Positions 55,920-64,000 of a stretch of DNA of 64,000 nucleotides are shown here, piece after piece (the first letter of the stretch is position 1; each line of letters opens with the position of its first letter). The translations under genes were made by a program, and so were the position numbers. The DNA is from Auriscalpium vulgare. Taxonomy: Eukaryota; Basidiomycota; Agaricomycetes; Russulales; Auriscalpiaceae. The DNA lies in the NCBI GenBank assembly GCA_019915015.1, contig JAHBBC010000045.1, positions 1 through 64,000 of the forward strand, in the 5' to 3' direction. Under the pieces are notes generated by a model. The model saw only the letters and a list, made by a program, of their open reading frames with translations. It searched no databases and had not been told where the DNA came from.

Positions 55920-56658
55920 CTCGTCGCTTGAATGGACAGTCGAGTGGAGGAGAGACGGAGATTTCATTTACATACTCATTTGCTAACGATATCAATCCGG
56001 ACTTGCTATGTTGTACTGATTCCACGCTATACGCTGCTGTAATGTATATTGCTGTACGGGGGGGGCACCTTGAACCGCGACCACCACCATGGCCGGTTTT
56101 CCCACGCTTCGGCGGGGAAAAAAAGGTAGACATCCGGACAACGTACAAGACGACCAGCTCGTCCTCTGCAGTCCATCGGATGTCTCAGAACACCATCTGG
56201 CCCCCCCACGCTCCGCGTCGACAGGTAGCTCGATGCTACGCACACCGAGGCAGGGCCACCCGACGCGCGGCGACGGCACACCACCGGCCCCCACCCTGGC
56301 ATTCTATCACGTAGACTAACACTAGATCCTCACACCTTAGAGGTACAGAACACCGCAGAATCCCATGCGCAATTCCCCTCCCCAGTGAGAGAAATTACCC
56401 CCCGATCACGCCGCACACGAGCACACTCGCCCAGCGACGCCCCCCGCATTTACCCGTCCCAAACACGCCGAATGCGCATGTCAGACCACGCCTGCAACAA
56501 AGAACGACCACGAGCCCCTACGCGAGCTACCAAATCAGTATCAAAGGGAACAAAGACGCGCCTCATGGCAAGCACACATATATTCTCGAGACCCCCTCAC
56601 GTCCGCTCAGACTCCCCCCCCACGCAGCCTACAACCCAAGATAACCACTTAAGCAACT
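55920..56658. other. Intergenic, upstream of the Gag-like gene
   Basis: C-rich sequence from about 56190 onward. No gene or clear LTR boundary was found. Confidence 0.4.
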
Positions 56659-58711
56659 ATGCCCTCCGAAACCAAAGACTCCCAGCCCAAGATTTCCACG
56701 ACCGCGCGTCGCGCCGCGTCGGCGAGCCCCTACGCCAATTATGTTGACCGTCGCACTAAAGCTACCGAGGACAAGGACAAAGGTCCGCACATCGATCTCT
56801 CACCCTCGCACCATACTAAACCGCTCAAAGAAACGTCCTATGCGGAGGCAGCGCGCCGCGGCGCAGCGAAGCCCACGAAGAAAGCCAAACCCCCCGTCGA
56901 GTGTATGGATACGGCGGAGGACGCTAAACCTGAGGACCCTGACCAAGCATACACCACCGGTACGCAACGACCAAACCATGAGCACATGCCCAGCAAACTA
57001 ACCTGCTGTACAATACAGATTTCGCGTCGCCCAACCGCTTCAACGTACTCGACCCCGACACCCCGATGTCGCCGGTCGAGGAAGATCGAGAGGACACCCC
57101 CACCCCGGCCAAGGCCCGGGAGGAAGCGGGCGTCGACAACGAAACGGACCCGCAGGACGAGGACGAAGCTAGGCTCACCACCCCTCCCCCAAGCCAAGGG
57201 CAAGGCAAAGCGCGCGGGCGGTCCCCCAGTTCCCCCTACCCCCACGACAGCCCCGGCTCCTCGCCGTCCCCCCCCACACAGCTACACGTACGGAGGCGTC
57301 CCCACCAACGACTGGCACGGGGAAGCGATGAACCACTTCGAGTTCATCCAGAACAAGTACAAAGACACGTACGCTTCACGCCCCCCGCCGACTGACGTCT
57401 TCACCAATCCGTCTCGGTCGGCCTCACGCCAGACGGGAAGGTTCGGCCAGTCTCCTCGGTCCATGTCGAGGAAGTCGAAGATGAAGACCTCCCTCCCAAC
57501 CCCTACGAGCAGCGCACCTACAGGCCAGCTCCTCCGAGCCCTCCCCCCCACCCCACACCGACGCCTCCCGAGCGCTCGAAAGTCCCCAGCCGACCCTCCT
57601 CCTCCAAGGATCACGCTCCCTCACGCCCCCCTCCGAAGAGTCGGACACCCCTCCCCCGCGATCCCGCGCGCCTCCGCCCCCCAAGGCGGACCACCGCCCA
57701 CCACCTCCCCCCGTAGCGAAGAAGACTACGGCCGAGCGACTCAAGTTTGCCCGGGCACGAATTGGACAGGGCTCGAGCTCCTCCACCGCGGCCCCCGTCC
57801 TCGCAAACCTCCCATCTGGCCCCTTCCCCCTTATTCACTTCTCCCAAGCCGCCGACCCAGTCCAATTCCACGCTGAGAAACAGATCACAGACTGGGACAA
57901 GGAGAAGACCCCGAAGTGCCTGATCGACGTCCTCGGGCAGACGGCTAGGAACCCGGAAGACCACGCCGCAATTGGCGCTCTCATCGCAGCCAAGATCACG
58001 GAGCTCGCTGGCGAACAAAGCCCGCGCGTATCAGCGCCCCTCCGCTCCGCGGAAGCCATTGACGACAAAAAGTACTCCTCGACCTTCCTAGCCTCACACA
58101 TCTCTGACAGGACCCGCAAGTATCTCGAGAAGGCACGCATCCTTCTCTTCCCCGACATCCAGCTACACGTGATACCGTACGACCTCGTCTCCCCCGCGCG
58201 CCTCCTCACTTTGAAGAACTTCACAACGGCTGAGGAAGACATCATCGCGGACATCGCGATCGTCACATGGCTTAGTGACCGCTCACGCGAAGGCCTCGAC
58301 GCGCTCGTCAAAAAGTACCGCAACGCACCCACCCCCCTCACCCACGACCACATCAAAAACTTCATCGGCTCCATGTACGTCAAGCGTATAGACATGAAGG
58401 GAAAAGGCGGGCTGTCCACCCCTTACTTCGGCATCTACATCGATCCCAACACCCTGCCCGATGACAACTTCTGGCACGTTCTCCGCGACCACTTCGGAAG
58501 CCTCATCTACGAGTCAACTATGTACGGCACCGGGATGGTGCAGCCACCCTCCTACTGCCCGATCTGCCACGGGTGCAACCACCCGCGCGGACTCTGTCCC
58601 TTCCCTCTCCTCCCAGCCTGGAAGGGCATGTCGCGCGACTCCCCCAAGCGCGGTTTCAAGGGGCGCTCGAACGACCGCAGCTATGACAACAAGTCGGGTT
58701 ATAGAGACTAG
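56659..58711 (+). pseudogene. Retroelement Gag-like protein with C-terminal zinc-knuckle-like motif, frameshifted in C runs
   Basis: ATG 56659 (MPSETKDSQPKISTTARRAA), an intron at 56960-57018, then FASPNRFNVLDPDTPMSPVE. The Pro-rich middle changes frame at least twice, near 57185 and within 57600-57720, in runs of 5-8 C. Around these the natural reading is GGVPTNDWHGEAMNHFEFIQ and later AERLKFARARIGQG, PFPLIHFSQAADPVQFHAEK, FIGSMYVKRIDMKGK and YFGIYIDPNTLPDDNFWHVL. The C-terminus has CPICHGCNHPRGLCPF, a Cys/His cluster placed like a Gag zinc knuckle. The helical core plus knuckle layout is that of Gag-like proteins common in mushroom genomes; no linked pol was found on this strand. The shifts could be homopolymer errors. 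Confidence 0.6.
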
Positions 58712-61115
58712 CCTGCCCAACGAGGAACAGAGGAGGAATGCGCACCGCGAAACACGTCATAATGATTACATATCTTCACACCCACGACACGCTCACGTCT
58801 ACGTTACCTTTACGACCACGCTATGCTAACGACTTACGCTTACGACCCCCATGACGCACGCGCGCTGATGGGCGTCCAACTGGTAGTGAGGCGGATATAT
58901 ATTGATGTCCAATCCTCAGAGCGCAGTAGTGAACGTATCGAGTTGAGGGAGTGCAGTCAGGGTCCCGAGACTACGCACGGCAAATCCTGCTCGGTGTACG
59001 AGTGGGACACAGTGACTAGGACTTGGATCGGAGGGCGCGAGAGGCTGGGGGAGAGGACGATAGTGCGAGGGCTAGACACGGCACGGATCACCGAAATGAT
59101 ACAGTGCTGGAGACGCGACGGGCGAGCTCCCAAGAATGTGTCACGGAAGCTAGGAATGTCGGGGGGGACGCGAGGACTATTTCGAGAGTCGAAGGGGAAT
59201 TACGCAGCGGTGGCAATGGTCGGGGGAATATATCGAGGGCGAGAGGGACGAAGTATGAGGCGTGTCGAAGGAACAGAGGGGCGTATATAGGCCTGATCTC
59301 TGCGTTGAAGGTGCGGGGTGTCGAGGGGGAGAGTAGCGAGGCGTAGGGAGATTTCGAAGGGCAAGAGGGGATTTGTCGAGGGTCGCGGTATTGGTATTCG
59401 TATTGATATTGCGGCGTGGTATTGGTGTCGAAGTTTCGTGCGTCTAAGGGCTAGAGCGACGGGTTGTGGTGAAGTCAGACCACTTCAGGCGCTCTTTCGA
59501 GATCCTGAGTACGAGGGGGAATAGTAACTTGTTATTCCGTCTGTCTAGCGACTCAGAACTATTTGTACGACAAGCGAGTCAGAAATCCGTATCGTACGGA
59601 CGTGACATAGTGAAGACAAATACGATCTAAAACGCGGTAGACGTGGGTCAGATATCACGGGGTGTACGAAGTGGACGCGGGGGAGTGAGTATACGAGGGA
59701 TGTGGCAAGAGAGGATCGTTGAATTACGGACGGATTTAGGTTTAGTTCCGACTTACGATCGCCGCTAGGGGGCGAAGTGCGTTTTGCGCGCTAGCGCTTA
59801 TATCGTAAGGCGCTGGTGGTGTATCGTAAAGTCGAGCGGGGTATCCGATGTATTCCGAGTGTAAATTGAAGGGAGGGACGTATGACGGGCGGTCTTGACT
59901 CGTTGTGTAGCGCTCCTGCCTATCTCGGACGGCTGTGGATTAACGTAGGCGGGACCGTATTGTGGATCGAGATGTGGGGAATATCGAGAAATCGGGGAAC
60001 GCAGAAGGGAAGTATGATTGACAGCGGCGCATCACAGCGGGGAAGGATTGTGGTGTGTGGCTCCGAGTCAGATAGCCGCTGGGTGACTTGTTGTGCGGGG
60101 CCGTAGGATTGTGGCGTGTGGCTCGGGGCGCTTGGTGGGGCGTGTAGGCTATTTCGAGTGCGTTTGGGGCGCTTTCGATAGACGCTGCGGGGTGGTAGTG
60201 AAACCTGATGGTGCGGACCGAGGCCGGCAGGCCGAGGTCACGTGATTTCGGAAGATGCCGAAAATGCCAAAATTCGGGTGTTTCTCCGCTAGACGGCTGG
60301 GCAGGCGTATCACCTCCTCCTTATTGAAATACTGACCGTCCTCGGTCAGCATGTAGAGGGAGTGACGCCTCGAAAGGAATACGCGGGCGGGAGGGAATAC
60401 GAAAGTCGTCGGCGCCAGGTTGTACATGATGGCATACTGAACCGCCTCCGACCATGCCGAGCTTCGGCAATGAAGGAAGATGTGCGTGGCGTATTACGAA
60501 AAGGGATTGGCGCGTGTTGGCGTCGTGTTCTGGGCGTTGATGCGAGATGTGCGATGTGGTCGCGTGTCAGGTCCATAAGATACTTGCGTCGAGGGCTTCT
60601 TTTCCTTTTCGAAGGATGTGTTGCGGCGGAGGAATTGTTGAAGCATCGGATATTTTTGTCGCAAGTCTCTAAGGCTTTTCGAAAGTGTGGGAGCCAATAG
60701 CGGGGTTTGCCGGAGGCGAAGGAAGTTGTGTCGGAATGTGGTAAGCCTAGGTCGGCAAATGTCGTGGGAGTGCAAGTGTTGCGTGGGGGACTCGAAATGC
60801 TTGAAACGAAATGATGACGTCATGATTGAGTTTGACATGAGGCGGTGGTCTGGGGCCGTTGGAAATAGGATCGAAAAGGCGACGATGGTTTCCTGAAGTC
60901 GAAGAGAGCGGGGAAGCTGCGTGGACAGCGGGGATGTTGCGTGGGATTTCGAGTTGAAACGAATTGCGACGAAGTCGTGGCCTGTGGTGTGTGCGCGGGA
61001 GTAGTCGAAATAGAAAGGGACGTGCGGCCGAGTGGAAAGGCATAAAAGGAGGCGGAATGCGATATTCTGGTCCGCATTCCCTCTTGCTGTCCTTGTTCCC
61101 TGGCGCTCACTGCAC
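58712..61115. other. 2.4-kb stretch without a supported gene, probably retroelement-derived
   Basis: Mostly G-rich plus-strand sequence with frequent TCGAAAT/ATTTCGA words. One minus-strand frame (60149-60427) reads MLTEDGQYFNKEEVIRLPSR and FGIFGIFRNHVTSACRP and looks less random than its surroundings, but has no family. No LTR pair could be delimited by eye. Confidence 0.4.
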
Positions 61116-63353
61116 ATGTCCGACCTTCCTGTTCCTATTGCATCCTGCTTGGCCGTCATCCGCAAGCGTCTCAACGAGTTCGATCCTGCGGCCAGCTCAG
61201 CTGACAAGTTGAACTGGTGCCTGCGTGTCGCCCAAGCGTTGGTAAGTGCTTCTTTTGATCGTTTGTCTTCTTTGATGATTGATGCTTCTTGATCGACAGG
61301 CCCAGACGCATAAGTTTCCGGACGGCGCTACACGAACTCAAGAGTTCGTCCGGGAGTTCAAGGAGATCGCCTGGCAACACGGAGAAGAGACTTGGAAGGC
61401 CAAGTCCTTCGGCTATATTACGGTCGTGCCCGAAATGGACCAGGTATGTTCTTCGTTGTCGTGCTGCTTGACTGGCGTTCCTAACGCTGTTGTAGGACAA
61501 TTTCGATGCCTCGGTAGACGCGTTCTTTGCTGCTGCGGGGGATCCTGTCGACGCGGCTGCGTCTCCGGTGGCGGGACCTAGCGTGGTCGCGCCTGTGGAG
61601 GACGCTTTCTTGCTGCCGCCGGTTGAGACTCTGCCTGAGATCGTGTCGGAGGCCGGAGACGAGGGTAACGAGGGTGAGGACGAGCTCTCGGAGGTCGTCG
61701 AGTCGTCGCCGCCACCTCGTCCGATTTCGAAGGGCAAGGGTAAGGCTAGGCTCCGTCCTGAGAGTCGTGAATCGTCTCCGCCGCCCCCCGCTATTTCAAA
61801 AGGCAAGGGCAAGGCGAAGGCGGCTGCCAAGCCTCCGACGCTCGTCGAGAAGCTGCGGAAGCTGACCAAAGCGGAGTGGCGGTACATCCAAGGCAAGCAG
61901 GCGGACGATATCCTCGAGGATTTGAACAACGGGCTCTCGGCTTGGTACGATACGAAGGGGAATTGGTATCCGGCGGTGAGTCGTATTTCGATGGGGAGTG
62001 GAAGCCTTGAGCGCTGATTTCGAGCTGGGTATAGGTTTGCGACGCGTGTCGCCTCTCGGACGATCGGGCGGAACTTTGTTCGCCTTCGCGGACCCTTGAC
62101 AAGCCGCGTATTTTGGTGGATTGTCCGCGGTGCCGGAAGGACAAGCAGCCGTGCAAGTGGCAGGGCCGGAACACGACGAGTAAGTCCTCCTTTTTGATCT
62201 GCGTGGGTTGCGATATTGAATGCGTCGGTTGGAATAGATAATTTGGGTCGTGGTGCCGATTTCGACAAGAAATCGACCGTCATCGCGGAGTTCCTGCCTG
62301 AGATCGAAGCGCGTCGGGCCGCGGAGGAGGCGGTCATCGCTCCGCCACCTGCTAAAAAGGTGAAGGCGATGATGTCCGTGGTGATTCGTTCGAAGCCTCC
62401 TGGGGCGGGCAAAAGGAAAGGTACGTGGCGTTGTCGTGAGGGAATGTGTATTTCGGTATTGACGTTGATTTCTTCTTAGGTCGCGCTGAGCCGGAGCGCT
62501 CGGAAAGTGGGCCGTCGCGCCAGGCTCCTGTTCCCGAGGTAGCGTTGACTGTGGAACCCGATATTCAAATGGTCGAAATCGTGGAGGACTCGGGGCCGCT
62601 CTCGCAGACGCAGGCGACAATCCAGGGTGGGCATACGCCGCTCTTCTTGTCCGAGCCGCGCTCAACTCCTCCGGTCTTGGTTCTAGAACACCGCGCCGCC
62701 AGTTCGGACGATATCGAAATCGTGGCGGACATCGCGGGGCCCTCTACTCTGGGGCGCGAGGTCTCTTCGGCTCTCGCTAGCTTGAAGAGCGAGGACTTGA
62801 TTCCGCGGGAGCCGGTGGCAGTCGCGGCCGCGCCTGTGGCCAATGTTGCGCCGCAGGTGCCGGACGCCAACGATAACCGGGTGGTGCCAGACGGTATGTG
62901 CTCGTCTTCCTCTTTTTGTCGGTGGTATTGATCTGGACTCCTCTTTTGACGGTAGATCATGCGCGTAAGATCCATGCGCACGCCAAGGTGATGCGGTGGT
63001 TCGTCAAGAACGGTGTTCCGAAGGGCAGGATGCCTCCTGGTCCGTCTCCATATGCTTGGCGTATTGACGGCGCGCCGCAAATGCTCCACGAGCAATACGA
63101 GACGATCAACGGCGTTCCTGAGGACGCGGACATTGATCCTGGTCTCAGGCAATCCGTCCGTGAACAGCGCACGGAGATCCACACCGCGATGGCACGGGCG
63201 TACGCGAGCTGGCTGACGATAGAGGCGGCTTGGCTGTCGCAGCTGAGCCTCTTGAACTATCCGGAGTGGTACTACCAGGCGGGAGATTGGCGGTCGATAG
63301 TGCCGGAGGGTTTCGATGAGGATGGGAATCGGTACGATGGGCAGGGGGAGTAG
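61116..63353 (+). CDS. 629-residue protein with a Cys cluster, function unknown (Agaricomycete-specific type)
   Basis: Seven exons (61116-61241, 61300-61443, 61496-61975, 62035-62179, 62238-62420, 62480-62893, 62956-63353) sum to 1890 nt with all phases closing. The helical N-terminus (SDLPVPIASCLAVIRKRLNE; REFKEIAWQHGEETWKAKSF) leads to an acidic, Pro/Ser-rich stretch with repeated ISKGKGKA motifs. Next are VEKLRKLTKAEWRYIQGKQA and a cysteine cluster, CDACRLSDDRAELC then CPRCRKDKQPCKW, probably zinc-binding. The C-terminal part contains HAHAKVMRWFVKNG and a Trp/Tyr-rich end (LNYPEWYYQAGDWRSIVPEG). I do not recognise a named family. It lies next to retroelement remnants, and proteins of this build are often repeated in mushroom genomes, so it may be a domesticated or mobile-element-associated gene. 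Confidence 0.72.
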
Positions 63354-63695
63354 GGGAAGTGATCGGGTGGCAATGTTGACGTCTTGTACAATAGCAATTT
63401 CTTGAATGCCTCGAAATACACTTGGAGGTCGTATAACCGCTTGAGCTAAGTTGCGCGTTATGTGTCATTATTTCGGAACGACGGTTGAGGAATTTGAGGT
63501 CTAAACTCCTAAGTCGAAATTCGAATTCTTTTGTTTAAGTCTCAGTATTCCTTCATTGACTTAGGACTTTTATCTTGAGTAGTCCTGCGCTTCAGCGATG
63601 TACGCGAGCGACTTGCTATCGTAAGGGGGATATTCAGTATCAGCTGGGGAGGATAGGAAGTGGTACTAGTTCTGGATGGTGTCCGTAATTCGTAT
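63354..63695. other. Flank between Cys-cluster gene and Pol fragment
   Basis: AT-richer sequence with CGAAATTCGAATTC-type words. It may contain the 3' LTR of the minus-strand element, but no boundary is visible within the window. Confidence 0.35.
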
Positions 63696-64000
63696 TTAAT
63701 CGTCATCTACTTGGTCGTTGTCGTCTTGGGTGTCTAAGGCGGTAGGCTCTTCTTCATCGTCATTTCCAGCGGTCTCCGAGGTTTCTAGCTCGCGGAGGCG
63801 GTGTGTGTTGATGTCGACTTGGGATAAGTCGATGGGAATAGGTTCACGGCGTGCGAAATACGGAATGACTCGGAATGCGGCGATGGGTCGGTCTAGCACG
63901 GAACCGTCGAGTTCTGCGAGGATGTAGGCTCCACCGCGGTTGCGGGAAATCACTACAAGTGGTCCGAGGTAGCGGGGACGCATCTTGCGGTTGAGGGATT
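63696..64000 (-). mobile_element. C-terminus of a Ty3/gypsy retrotransposon Pol (integrase tail), truncated by window end
   Basis: The frame enters from the right edge and ends at 63696-63698. It reads MRPRYLGPLVVISRNRGGAY, ILAELDGSVLDRPIAAFRV and IPYFARREPIP, the chromo-like tail that follows the integrase core in Ty3/gypsy Pol (K-[LM]-x-P-[KR]-[FWY]-x-G-P-[FLY]). An acidic end (NDDEEEPTALDTQDDNDQ) follows. Protease, reverse transcriptase, RNase H and the integrase core must lie beyond 64000. The orientation is opposite to the Gag-like gene at 56.7 kb, so the two are probably different elements. Confidence 0.8.

Noticed and set aside
1..64000. CRISPR arrays, prokaryotic operons, rRNA or tRNA genes
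   Set aside because: Not expected in a fungal nuclear genome for the first two. No regularly spaced repeats or convincing cloverleaf sequences were noticed by eye; a tRNAscan-SE run would settle tRNAs.

Overview
The window is nuclear DNA from a filamentous basidiomycete, most likely an Agaricomycete. Nearly every gene is cut by many 48-65 nt GT-AG introns. A GH10 xylanase with a CBM1 tail, an Agaricomycete-style F-box/leucine-rich protein, several HMG-box (MATA-like) proteins and Gag-like and Ty3/gypsy fragments all fit that origin. Exon structures below were traced by hand from splice signals and protein continuity; no homology search was run, so family names rest on recognised motifs.

Layout. 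0-4.3 kb: 3' part of a GT61-type glycosyltransferase, a multi-pass membrane protein and a broken alpha/beta-hydrolase esterase. 5.7-22.3 kb: three HMG-box genes. Copy 1 (minus, frameshifted) and copy 3 (plus, intact) sit in the arms of a 2-kb inverted duplication. Between the arms lie a GH10-CBM1 xylanase, an Rvs161-type BAR protein, HMG copy 2, a tetraspan membrane protein and an F-box protein. 22.9-29.2 kb: divergent acetoacetyl-CoA synthetase and Sey1-type ER-fusion GTPase. 29.6-32.1 kb: two membrane-anchored glutaredoxin-like genes, one with no active-site cysteine. 32.6-33.9 kb: a CACTG-ended transposon. 34-38.8 kb: an intronless 1053-residue coiled-coil protein and a small secreted 'glycopeptide'. 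39.1-53.2 kb: class-III aminotransferase, NAD(P)-dependent reductase, P450, berberine-bridge-type FAD oxidase and a second, dead P450 split by a 1.58-kb TIR element; together these look like a small tailoring-enzyme cluster. 53.9-55.9 kb: transmembrane RING-H2 E3 ligase. 56.6-64 kb: retroelement-like territory with a frameshifted Gag-like gene, a 629-residue Cys-cluster protein and the C-terminus of a Ty3/gypsy Pol.

Two cautions apply. Several genes in 2-10 kb and at 57 kb are broken only by single-base shifts, mostly in G/C runs; these may be assembly errors rather than pseudogenes. The gene between them that I traced exon by exon (BAR) and most later ones are clean. No single new 'system' is evident. 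The most notable items are the inverted HMG duplication, the TIR element whose predicted empty site restores the P450 reading frame, the cysteine-less glutaredoxin, and very small exons, including an 11-nt exon that carries a catalytic cysteine.
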